DNA of 63,484 bases from Didymodactylos carnosus (lineage: Eukaryota > Rotifera > Eurotatoria > Philodinida > Philodinidae): positions 1 through 63,484 of the forward strand of contig CAJNOQ010000206.1 in assembly GCA_905250885.1 (NCBI GenBank), written 5' to 3'. A program made the position numbers and the translations under genes. The first letter of the stretch is position 1; every line of letters begins with the position of its first letter. Of the stretch, positions 25,606-36,886 are shown piece after piece. The notes beneath the pieces are model-generated. The model was not told where the DNA came from. It worked only from the letters and a program-made list of their open reading frames with translations, and searched no databases.

Positions 25606-27697
25606 GTTTTTTTTTATTAATAGGCTCAGGAATTACTTGCCAAATATGATGAACATCAAGTATCAAGTCAACATAAATTTGGCGTTATTTTTCAACAAGA
25701 AGATCAAGTATGAATTTAATATGAGACAAGATCATACTTTATAAAATTTCTTTTTTCTTTTTCAGTTTACAGAAGAAGATATTTTCAGTAATGAAACTCA
25801 TAATGATCTAATGGAAGAATTTTTGAATATACTAGGAAATCGTATAAAATTAAAAGATTTTCATGGGTACGATTTAGAATAGAATTATTTCTATCATTTA
25901 TACTCATATAAATATTTTTCTTTTCATTCTCTAGTTATCGTGGTGGATTAGATATTAAAACAGATCAAACTGGTACAGAATCTGTCTACGAAATATATAA
26001 TAATCACGAATTAATGTTTCATATTAGTACACTATTACCATACTCAAAATTTGATCGACAACAATTAGAACGAAAACGTCATATTGGAAATGATCTTGTA
26101 GCCATTGTATTTCAAGAAAATGAAACACCATTTGAACCAGACTATATTACATCTCAATTTTTACATGTTTACATTATTATTACTCCAATTGATAATAACA
26201 AATATAAAGTATGGATTAGTTATGTTTAGATAGTGAATGATAACTCTTTCATATAAACTTTTTAGTTGATGGTGAAAGGCCGTGATGGAGTACCACTTTT
26301 CGGACCATTACTTCCAAATCCACCAATATTTGAACGTGATAACATTTTTAAACAATGGTTATTAACCAAACTTATTAATGCCGAATTAGCTTGTTACAAA
26401 ACAAGTAGTTTTCAGAAACTACAAGTAAATACAAAATACTCTGATTTTTCTTTTAACTCGAATAATACATTGTTATAGGAACGAACAAGAGCAAATTTAT
26501 TAGAAAATTTGTATCGAACATTACATGATATGAATCAATTGTATATGGAATATTTATTAAACAATAGTCAATATAAATTTGAACAAGAACAACAACAAGA
26601 ACAAGAACAACAGCAACCACAAATGAATTTATTATCTCCACAGAAACCTGCGGATACACGTGAAAATAGTTTATTAGGAAGTGTACGACGAAGATTATAT
26701 CCAAAAATTCGTGTTCAAACATCATCACCTAATCCAAAACAAACAACAATAACATCGACAATGAATGGAAATATTGATTCGGCACGATCTAAAACAAGAA
26801 GCATGACTATGGATTTAAAACGAAGTGTATCGAGAGAATCAATAACGGCAAATAATACAAATACTAGTACACCAACGAGAAATGTCTCGTCCAAAGTTAG
26901 TTCGTGTTCAAAGGTGATAGAACCATGTTTAAATATTTTATCTTTTTTTAGAGTAATAGTCCACGAGAAAAAACAACTCCAAATACACCAACATCACGAT
27001 TTTTATTACCAGACAATGATCCGGTATCCTCCAGGTAAAAGCATTCATCGACTTTATATCATACAATTAATCTTATGACTTCTTTTTCTAGTAGATTATT
27101 TCCATCCTGTCCCACGTCTCCACACGAAAATAATAGTAATCATACTACTTTATACGATAATGAACAATCATTGAATAATAGTCCTACATCTTATTCGCCA
27201 TCATTCAAATTTAAAACAAACGGAAATAAATCAATGTCATACGAAAATGGTAATAGTGGTCATAGTGAATTTTTACATTATTTACCAACTAAAACGAGTA
27301 AATTTTCTATCGATGATTTACAATCACAATCAAAAGAAGAATTAATCAAAGCTTTAATAGATATGCAACTGTCTCATACTACACATGTAGCCGAAATTGA
27401 TCAGGTTTGTAGAACATAGGCTTTGGATCTAATATTAGTGGTCTTTACTTATTCAGTATACACAACATTTTCATTAATAATTTTAATATCTTTCTTCCTA
27501 AAATATTTGAAAATTGCGTTTTATCGAATGCAAATATATCTTAGGATAAGATTATTGCCATATGATGATGTCGAATTTGTATAATAATACTTAAAATAAT
27601 ATTTATTTTGTCTTTTCAGCGTTATTGTAGAGAAATAAAACGTTTAGAAATGCAATTAATGAGAGAAAATTCAATTAAAATTATTGATAGTCCTTAA
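24484..27697 (+). CDS. RAP1GAP: Rap1 GTPase-activating protein, core exons
   Basis: Accelerates GTP hydrolysis by the small GTPase Rap1, limiting adhesion and ERK signalling. Exons: 24484-24690, 24921-24962, 25022-25189, 25251-25339, 25405-25531, 25624-25707, 25766-25866, 25935-26208, 26266-26424, 26479-26913, 26952-27034, 27092-27404, 27620-27697, all in phase. From the ATG at 24499 this gives 714 residues, close to vertebrate RAP1GAP. The domain is unmistakable: [38 protein letters not shown], then [15 protein letters not shown], whose Asn (about 320) is the catalytic asparagine thumb. [10 protein letters not shown] and [11 protein letters not shown] follow. Downstream are a Gln-rich run, a Ser/Thr-rich linker and a short C-terminal coiled coil ending [11 protein letters not shown] GoLoco motif, present at the N-terminus of many animal homologues, is not recognisable. 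The acceptor before 24484 takes phase 2, so an upstream first exon is probable. Confidence 0.93.
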
Positions 27698-29216
27698 TTT
27701 AAATATATATATAGTCAATGTTCGTTCAATTACATTTGCAATATGCCAGGTGTTTATTGTACTATGTCATTTTTCCGTCCTTTTCGATTTGTTTTTGTAC
27801 TATTGTTTATAACGGTGTATGAGTTTAATCAATCGACGAATAATTTATACATCGAATACTCAACTTATTTTTCAATCAATGGTTGGTTGAGAAGATATTC
27901 TGTTTTACCTTGGTAAATGTTCTTAACCAGTGAAAAGTTAGATAACAACAAGCTTTTACTCTTCCTCTCACTTCTAAATAAGTTTTTTTTTTTTTTTATT
28001 ATCCTCCTGGTATCCGAATTAATAGTTCTGTAATTGTTTATTTTTATTTTTATTCTCTAGTATGAATGCGTTTAATAACTAAGTGATAAGTAATAATTAA
28101 ATTAAATATTTCTACAATATTCTGTCATCTGAAAGTTTTTTTTTATCTATGTAATGAAAAATTCTTGTCTGTGTACATAGATCTATCTATTTCAGTATAA
28201 ATACTCAGTTAATTTTTATCGGTGTGTGTTTTTTTCTGTTTCATTACTATGTGAATGTTCTACTTTGTACTCTTCTTTCCAAATAACTTTAAATGCAACA
28301 GAAGAAAAATACTAAAGGTCAACTATAATATCCAAAGATTGGAAAATCGACTAAGCAAAACGATAATCAGAGGAGATAAGAGAATGTTGAGATACTCGAA
28401 CGATATTTGAAATTTTAACAAAGTAGGCAATAATTTCGTAGACGTTTATTTTAGTATACATAGAACTTCTTTGATTTTCGCTGCTATTCGTGCCTAATTT
28501 TGTTCTTCTTCCGAAATATTTGGTAATTGTGACGATGAAAAGTGTAGAATAGAAAGAATTTTCTCGAATGCAAAAACAACCGGTCTCGTTCCATTTCACT
28601 GAATTAAATTTGAGTTGAAATGACATAGCATTGTCATGAAACAGAGACTGACCAACAAGAAGTCACTCATTGAATTTCGCGATAGAACAGCAAAGTGAAG
28701 AAGTGATAAAAATATCTCACGTAAAACTATTGCTGCACAAAAAACAACTTCGCGTCTCTTGTATCATGTTCTCCTAATCTGTGAATGTTATAATTGATAG
28801 CAAAACAAAAAAAATCTATGAAAGTTGTAGTATCACAAAGGATGAAAAATATTAGACATTAGAAAAAGCACAGAAGATAATCGACTTCTTGTCAATTATT
28901 ATTTCAATCTGACCCATGCTTTTCATACATTTGACAATCTTTTTTTCTTTTTAAACTCTTTTCCCGAATGACATTGTTCAGTTCATTAACGTTTGTTTGT
29001 TTTATTTGTAAACAACAACAACAAAAAAACACATGTCTAGGTGAAAAAAAAAGAAAACTACGATAGTTAAGTAACAATAGAACCGATAGTTTTTTTCTTA
29101 TCCATGTCCGATATGATAATGAGACATCAATAAAATAAACAGAAATGAAATGTATTAGTGTGTGTACATATATAATTGTGTATGTATTCGTACGGAACTC
29201 GAGAGTTCGCGTCTGA
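27698..29216. other. Intergenic region between Rap1GAP and DPY30 (convergent)
   Basis: About 1.5 kb between two convergent genes, so it should contain both 3' UTRs and poly(A) sites. No exon or repeat with support was found; short minus-strand frames (28351-28626, 28904-29227) have no motif. Confidence 0.4.
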
Positions 29217-29952
29217 TCATTCACCATATTTTTCTTTATTTTGTGTTAAATATAATGCCAAAAATTCAATCGGTTTATTTGGACGCTCACGGGCTAATTG
29301 ACTCATACCTTGTAATAATATTGGAACAACAGTTTGGTCTAGATAAGCTCGTGTTGGCAATGATGATAATTCTGCTTTCTGCGCCGGTTTAACTGGTTCA
29401 TCTTGTTGTTGAGAACCTGTGTTTGGCGTAGCAGGTGTTTTTGCGACCGGTGCGGCGGTACTTGTCGTATTTTCGCCTTGTGATTGAGTCGTACCTTGAG
29501 ATCCTCCTTCACCACTTGAACCGGCGTTTTCCGTTACTGTAGTACCACCTAGAATGAGAAAAAAAGTATCTCACTGATTCTGTAGTCGAAGAAAAAATGC
29601 TCACGGATAAATCAACACACGAGTCATCGTTGGCCTTATTGCCAGAAATATGATAGGACTTCCGCAGAAGATTTGTTACATCAAAAAATAAGCGAGAAGC
29701 CTTTTGGAGTCAAACATTTTCTGACAAAACTGTCGAGTTAGTAAATCTGTGTCGTGGTAATGGGAAAGCAATCTTTCTTTCAAAAATGGTCTTCTTACCA
29801 TTTTGTTGTTGCGACGGTGCAGCATTCAATTCCATTGGTTCAGGGTTTGACGATGATTTCTCAACATCATCAGCATTGCCACCATTCACCTGTGTACTTT
29901 TAATCTCATCACTTTCAGCGAGTTTGACTGGTTGTTCGGCAGTATCAGCCAT
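29217..29952 (-). CDS. DPY30: DPY30, COMPASS / MLL histone methyltransferase subunit
   Basis: Core subunit of SET1/MLL complexes that deposit histone H3 Lys4 methylation; its dimerised helix bundle binds ASH2L. Exons 29952-29799 and 29548-29217 join in phase 1 and encode 161 residues. The last 45 or so are the Dpy-30 motif: [20 protein letters not shown], then [18 protein letters not shown], close to the human sequence. The preceding 110 residues are Ser/Gln/Thr/Glu-rich and low-complexity, and make the protein longer than the 99-residue human form. Start [10 protein letters not shown] is the first ATG of the exon. The next annotated gene beyond the DPY30 5' end, RGS (32051-35289), is on the same strand. 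Confidence 0.93.
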
Positions 29953-32050
29953 TTTATAATCTAATTACTTGTATTGAGATATTTAAAGATGAATAATGAT
30001 TTTGAGAGAGAAAGATTTCTGAAGAACACATTTATATTTGAAATAAGAACAACGAAAGCTAAAACGCTTTGTCTTACAGACTTACGTTTCTTGCCTGAAC
30101 AATATGACTGATCAGGCTAGTTTCTGCGTATGGGCACGATAATTTCTGCAAAATGATATCGTAGCCTTTGGATAATGATTAAATCTTATTAGTCTTAGAT
30201 CCCAGAACAATGGAGTTGTAGAGTAATTCTGTGCACAACATTTGCACCTTTCTATTCAAGTGTATTATCAATATAGTGCATAATCAATCTCTAGTGAATG
30301 TACTTGAAGTGAAATACTTGAAAAAGTGCTTAATACAAGTAATAACGCCAGTCTCTGATGTTTCTTCACAAGTAACTTTACTTATAAATAACTCTCCTAA
30401 GTACTTGTATCAAACTCATGTAATTCAAGCGTTTAACCAGTACCTGTCAGGCAAGTGAGTTGGGAAACACTCGAATCAATAACTTGAAAAATTGCTACGT
30501 ATCCTAATACTTGATCTCTAGCACATTCTCTCAGGATAGCAGAGAATGAACCTTTGCTTATAACTGGTACTAAGTTATAGAATTACTAAAATAAATCTAT
30601 TAACAATTAGAACGAACACAAAGCACAATGATAATATTTTTTGATATTTCTGTACGTCAAAGTACAACTTCATTTTTCAGCTAAAAGAAAACAATGAGAA
30701 AACAGGATGAATATACACGATATACATCCTAATTGTAGTATCAGAAAGAGAGAGAGAGAAAGAAAAACTATTTCTTTGTTTAAATCACCCTATAAAAGTT
30801 GGCTGACTAACAAAACGATTAGTAACGAGCAACAAAGCGAACTATACACACAGTTATGCACTCAGGGAAAAACCATCAACCTATTATTTTACTAATTGTT
30901 AAAAAAGATATACCATAAGGCTAAGTTAGGGCATCTCTCCGTTCAAAGGCAAGAATAGATAAAGAACGCTACAATGAACGCAAATTGCGACTCTTGCGAC
31001 ACCAAACTTCATTTGACCATAAGGCGAGCAATAGTGTGTGACCTGACAATTGACGGGTCATACAAACAATCGAAAGCAAATCAGCGCCATCTCTTCTTTA
31101 ATGTATGAGACTCCAATTCATTGGATGGAAAATTTTCGTGATATAAGCCGAAATTATGATATGTGTGTGAAGTAATCAAATTTTTCGGACAATCAGCCGT
31201 TAATGAGAAAAGTCACTCATGGTGCTACTAAATGTCATTATATCAAGGTACTCAGTAGTGCCATGATCGATTTCTTGTGTTTGTCGGGGAGATCGAACTG
31301 TTTAATATTTTCTGAACATATCTGAGCTTTCTATCCAGTTAAATTTGAGTCACACACATTTGAGATTGATACACTTTTTTATGCAACTGAATTTGGTCAG
31401 ACCTTACAGTACAAGCCAAAAACAGACATACACTACATAGTGCTTGTTATGATAGTAACTACCATACACTTCGTTGCCAAGAGGATTTGAATAGTCTTGT
31501 ATTTTGTCAAACATTCCTTTTGTATGACGCTATGGTCTGGTCTACAATCTTGCGACTGAACTGAATTTTTACTCGGATCTCCTACTGTGATTCTTACTTA
31601 TAACTGGATGAGTCTTTGAATCTGGTAATATACAACCAAACATTTTGATATTTTTTCTTGATTGACATCCCGTCCAACAACCAGTACAGGGTAGTTATAT
31701 ATTGGCAAATTAAAACGCATTTGACAATTAGACTTTTGTTTAAGATAAAAAATAAGCATAATTTCAGCAACAACATAAAAGATTATATTAATGTATACAA
31801 ATGATAAATAAAAAAAGAAAGGCACATTTTCTTTGAACTGTTTGAAAGACCCACCTGATAAAATATAAACAACATTAGTACAAAATAGAAGTAAACAACC
31901 AAATAGATCATTTTAAAATGAATAGATCACTGATCACAATAAGCAAATCAATCCATAGAGCAACAATTAAGAGGAAAAATGCACAACTAATTAAAAAGAG
32001 TTCATTTATGGACTATAATTAGGAATCAAAACTTTTGATTTTAGTGCCAG
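29953..32050. other. Intergenic region upstream of DPY30
   Basis: About 2.1 kb that should include the DPY30 promoter and the RGS 3' UTR. I find no exon. Around 30240-30450 there is a modest concentration of ACTTG/CAAGT words, which may be a decayed repeat. Nothing else stands out. Confidence 0.35.
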
Positions 32051-35000
32051 TTATCGATGATGAAACCTAAAGTAACAAAAACTTTCTAAAATAGAGCAAC
32101 TCATATAATGTGCAAACACAAACATACTTTCCCGCACCACTCGTCGGTCTTGAATAAAATGTAAAAAAATTATTATGAAAAATTAGCGTTTCAAAGTGTT
32201 AAGTTTACCTTGTAACTTCAACATTTGTTACCACGTTTGGTGTTACTGTTGTCGCTGTAGCAGCAACCTGTCCGCTGGCTGATGTTACCATAGCATGTTG
32301 TTGTTTTGCTTCCTTCTCTCTACCACCAACTAGAGCATTATTATTATGATGTTGTTCTCCCGATTCATCCGAATCATAATCTGAACTTGATGAATCTGAT
32401 GTACGAAAATAAGTGTCTTTGACAAAATGAAATATCCCACTAAACAGAAAAAAAGAGTTAACTTGAAATCATTGTGATATTTTTTAGTTAAATTTCACGT
32501 ACGTTTTCTTTGGCATTGGATTTGGAGCATTCATTAACAGTTGACGATAATATTCTGATTGAATAAAACGTGAATAACTATTTTTTTTAATTAACTCGAT
32601 AATATGTCTTTCGGCTTCTATAAAAATGTCTCTAAAAACCATTCAACAGTACAAATTATTATATATATATATTCGATTAGATTAATAGAATTATTTACCT
32701 GGTTGGATTAGTCATTTGCTTAACAATTTTACTTCGAATCATATCATTGATGTTGACTTCATGTGGTGCATTTGGGGCTAGATGTTCGCTTTAAATTAAC
32801 AAAGAGTGTAAAACATAACTTATTTTTACAAAATTTATTTTCTCTTTTCATACCGATAGAGAGTTTCAGCTTTTTGTTTAACTTGACTTAATGGACATCT
32901 GCGTATTTCTTGTACATGAAGATAAAAATTGAGACTTTCTGTTGAAAATTCTGACACACAAAATTTCTGAAATTCTCGAACACCAGTTGGATCACGCAGC
33001 AATTCTTTAACCTAAATACACAAATAATAGATATTTAATTATGAAAGGCTGAGCTCAAATATAATTACATTAAATGACCAGCGACGAACACGCAATTGAG
33101 TAGGATTGTCAACGCTAGAAAGGAGACAAGGTTATTTTAAAGGTATCTATAAACAACATATGTATATAAAACGTACAGTGGTGTAAGGACATCCCACATT
33201 AATGTATCATCTGTAATCCATGGATTCGATGGTTGACAATGTCCAAGAAACGGATCATAATCGGAAAATATTTCAAAAAATGCACATAAACTATAAAATA
33301 AAAATTTATACAAATCTGACTCTTTTTACAAAAGCAAATAAAAACTACAACGATAGTTAATTAGACGGAATCCTATTATCTTCGACTAACAATGATGACA
33401 ACAACAACTAAATTTTACGACATAAAGGTTCACCTTTGATGAGTTTGAGAAGCCTTTGTACGAACTCTATTGCTGAGCGCTTGTTGAAGATATTCAAGCT
33501 ACAATCCCGTTTAAATACGCAATATTTTCTGTGGATGCTAGGGTTTCACACGGAAACTTACTCGTCTTTTTATGGCGTCTTCTCGTTTAATTGGTCGATA
33601 AGTATATAAATCATTGCGAATGTCCATATCTAGTACAGATGTTTCATCAGGCTAAGATGATATGTAGATAATAGAATGCAACTGAAAAAAAAGAACACAT
33701 TGTTTCTAAAACTTACCGAAGGTCGCATAACATGCCAGAATGCACGTTCTTGACTGTCAATAATTGTCTTGTCCGTTTTTTTACGATCTTTCAAAACTCT
33801 AGAAAAATGTATGGTTTTTTACGTAATGATAGGAAGCATATGTTTTTATTTCTACCGAAATTGAGATTCGGCTTGCATGGTTATAAAATCCCATTGATGA
33901 AGAAGCTTTTTCTTTAAATCGTCCAATGCACGCTAAATAGACAAATAAATACATAACTGTCCATTACGTTTAGTGGTATCTTCATTCGGAAAACGAACTA
34001 ACTTCAAAAGTAGACTACACACTTGTCTTAGAAAACTAGCCAATAGTTTTAGTCAATAGTCTGATCTTTTAAACTCGACTTGTTAAAATTAAATAAATTT
34101 TGTTTTTACAACCGCTTTTTCGTTACAGACAAGCTCAAGCCTGAACTGGGGGTCGTATTACGAAAAAACTTAAGTCAAAGCCTAGACTTAAGTGTATAAA
34201 ATTAGCACGTAAGTGCACATAACGAAAACTTAAGTTTTGTTGTGATACGACCCCCTGAGCCTTACTACGCGCGCAGTTCTCGAGACTGCCGATCTGTGAC
34301 TCTTAACACAAGTTGAGAATATATACGTCAGACGTCAACGAAATAATTCGATGATTCGATCTTCAGTAGTAATCACCCATCCGCTTACTAATCGTTGTCC
34401 TGACGTTTAACCAGAGACAAGACTAAGACTAAGACTGTTTTATTAAAAACATAAACATGAGACAAATTCATTGTTACAATTTCTTTATGAGTAACGCGAG
34501 TTTAGTGCGGTTGACATCTAACGTATATATTCTCAACTGTATTGAGAGAAAAGTTACAGAACGGTAGTCTCGAGGACTGTGCGCGTAGTAAGGGCCAGTT
34601 CAAGTTTCCAAGACTTGAGCTTTTGTGTAACGAAAAGGTAGTTGTAAAACAAAATTTATTTAACCAACAGTTACCACTTCATATTCTTCTAAACCATGTC
34701 GTTGACGATTTCGTAAGTTGCGTTTCATTAAATAAATCGCTGAAAAAAAATCAAAGCGTTTAAAAACAAATACTCCATGTGATTAACCAGCTATTACCAT
34801 AATCCGTATTGCCTGTTGTCCAATTAGTTGATATCCAAAAATATGGAGCCTGGTAAAGTAACCAACAATAAATATTTCGCAAAATTAGAAAAGAAATAGA
34901 AGATTCTATTACCTGAAAACGAAATAATTCATTGTCCTCTTTAATTTGTATTGTACCATTTGTTGTTACATGAAAGAAATAACCATAGTTGCAAAGTAAT

Positions 35001-35289
35001 GTAGCGAGATGTAATGCTTCCGCTAAAATAAACAAATGAAACAACATAAAAATCAATCAAAACAAAAAAGGTTGAAATATTTCTTACTAATATCTTTTAT
35101 GTTGAGTTTATTCATCATCCATTCGGCAATATCGTTGCCCGTAAATGCATTTGGCACAGTTGTTAAAAATAATTTTTGACTTCGAACAGGAACACCATTT
35201 TCTGGATGTTGCATCGCTTTTACAATTCTCTCCATTTTTTGGAATGTTATCGAACGAGGATTAGTTTTACGTTGCGAAGTAACGTCCAT
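32051..35289 (-). CDS. R7-family regulator of G-protein signalling (DEP-GGL-RGS)
   Basis: GTPase accelerator for Gi/o alpha subunits; R7 proteins bind Gbeta5 through a GGL domain and membrane anchors through DEP. Exons: 35289-35088, 35022-34913, 34849-34798, 34739-34675, 33932-33856, 33798-33717, 33651-33562, 33498-33434, 33290-33177, 33114-33069, 33011-32854, 32788-32699, 32631-32503, 32439-32209, 32148-32128, 32066-32051, all in phase, about 515 residues. DEP: FTGNDIAEWMMNKLNI then EALHLATLLCNYGYFFHV. R7 linker: DSQERAFWHVMRP. GGL: KRRLEYLQQALSNRV ending DYDPFLGHCQPSNPW. RGS box: LRDPTGVREFQKFCVSEFS to SYSRFIQSEYYRQLL. The order matches RGS6/7/9/11. The C-terminal tail after the RGS box (Ser-, His/Asn- and Thr-rich, ending near FHHR) is unlike vertebrate tails and its last two tiny exons are the least certain. 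Confidence 0.92.
34086..34670. mobile_element. Fold-back repeat in RGS intron 4
   Basis: The left arm (about 34086-34345: TTTTCGTTAC, CAAGCTCAAG, CCTTACTACGCGCGCAG, CTCGAGACTG, GTTGAGAATATATACGT) is repeated inverted at about 34515-34670 (ACGTATATATTCTCAAC, AGTCTCGAG, TGCGCGTAGTAAGG, CTTGAGCTTTTG, GTAACGAAAA). The left arm is longer because a second element is inserted in it (34148-34255). The element fills most of RGS intron 4 (33933-34674), and its right end comes within a few bases of exon 4. Confidence 0.7.
34148..34255. mobile_element. Nested 108-bp MITE with GGGGGTCGTAT ends
   Basis: Begins GGGGGTCGTATTACG and ends CGACCCCC preceded by GTGATA, giving terminal inverted repeats of about 11-16 bp. 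Internal ACTTAAGT-type words make it largely self-complementary. It interrupts the left arm of the surrounding fold-back: the uninterrupted right arm shows what the empty site looked like (GAACTGG..CCTTACTACG in inverse). CCTGA occurs on both flanks, but I cannot define a target duplication with confidence. Confidence 0.65.
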
Positions 35290-36886
35290 CGTATTATTTC
35301 TGTTGTCCAAACTTTTTTACTAAATCTACGATAGAATAGTATAATTGTTTAAAGAATAAATTAATAAAAAAGGATTCAGCTTTTATGGTTTTGAAAATCG
35401 TCACAATTGCACTAGACTCGGTCCTACTATCTACTTCAAAATACTGTGGGATATGGTCGTTTTTTTGAATAAAGGTGATAGACAGTTGTGGGTTCTATCA
35501 TTCGAAAGCCAAGACTTTGACACATCTTCTCATAAGCAAAATAAATTTTAAAATCTTTTTTTGCAGATATGGCTTTGTGACGATCTCTACAAATCTCATG
35601 TGGTTCTTACATACCCAAAGTTACAATATAGTCTTTTTTCATGTGTAGATAGTGTAAAATGCCGTCTTTGAATGACAGTAGCACCAGTTTCCCTGAGAAT
35701 ATCAGGATTGGTATTTAGGGGCTGTTGATAGTTTAAAAATTAGCGGAACATGGGTAGTAGATATTTGACACTCAAAGATGCGTTGAATGAGTAAAGATTA
35801 TTATTCAGTTTTACATCTTTTATTTCGATATAGAATATATATATAGATGTATCGTGAAACACCGATAACAGAAAAAAAGCTCGTATTAGATACAATCCCG
35901 ATCGTATACTGACAATTAATATACGTACAAAAAGAAAACAAAAACCGCGATAAACACATACAGATCTGGTTTTTTAAAGAAAATTAGAACAAAAAAAACA
36001 AAAAAAAATTCTATGCTAGTTTTTTTGTACATGACGAATGCATATAGAGTAAAAGCGAAAGATAATAAAACGCCCAACTATTTGATTCATATACAAATAA
36101 ATAACTTAAGCAAAAAGCAGAAATGAAAAAATTAAAAATTTTTGTCATGATTTAATTAGAATTTTCTATCAGAAGTAAATCGATTAAAGTACAGTCTCAT
36201 TGTCAATATCAAAAGAAAAAGTACTATAAATGATTTTATCATTCAACATCAGACGCATTTGTGGAATAGGAGTTCCAGAAGTCTAGCTTATATGGTCCTC
36301 TTAAAACAAGAAAATAATCCTATATCAAAAAAGGAAACTACTAATAAATTTTAAACAAAAGTAGGAGGAAGAAATGGACGTCTTAATGACGGAATGTGTG
36401 TATGTATAAGGTACTTTTGTTATTTAGGGCTCATATCTGACACGATTTTATTTCGATTTTGTTCCACTGTTGAGATATCTTTTTACTTTTTGTCGTTCTG
36501 AAAACCCAATTCTTAAATAAAACAACAAAAAGTTACATATTTTTTAGAAGAAAACAAAATTATTATTAAGAGAAAAAAAACAGAGTATAGGTACAAAAAA
36601 AATTCATTTTTTTTTGTTTATTTCAAAGTAGCTATAGTAGTAGTAAATCTACTATATGAAGAAAAAAAATAGTTCATTATACAAGAACCCAAATAAAAAA
36701 AAAAACTCTTATATAGAAAAATATTAAGTTATATAATAAACGTATCAAGAAAAGGTAATGAGAGAAAAAAGTGAACACAAAGTAGATTCATATTTTTAAT
36801 TTTAAATGAGAGATTCACATGTTGATCATCAATTTCAAATGTCTTCGATCTTTCGTTCAAATGTGATAGAGATCACTAAAATGAAA
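35290..36886. other. Intergenic region between RGS and Ena/VASP
   Basis: About 1.6 kb; contains the RGS promoter and the 3' UTR of the Ena/VASP gene. AT-rich, with many A and T runs, and no exon or repeat that I can support. Confidence 0.35.

Noticed and set aside
26453-26728. 91-codon minus-strand hydrophobic frame
   Set aside because: Antisense to Gln-rich codons of the Rap1GAP exon at 26479-26913; hydrophobicity is an artefact of reading CAA/GAA in reverse.
30240-30450. Run of CAAGT/ACTTG words as a possible tandem repeat or CRISPR-like array
   Set aside because: Spacing is irregular and units are only five bases; no conserved repeat or spacer structure.
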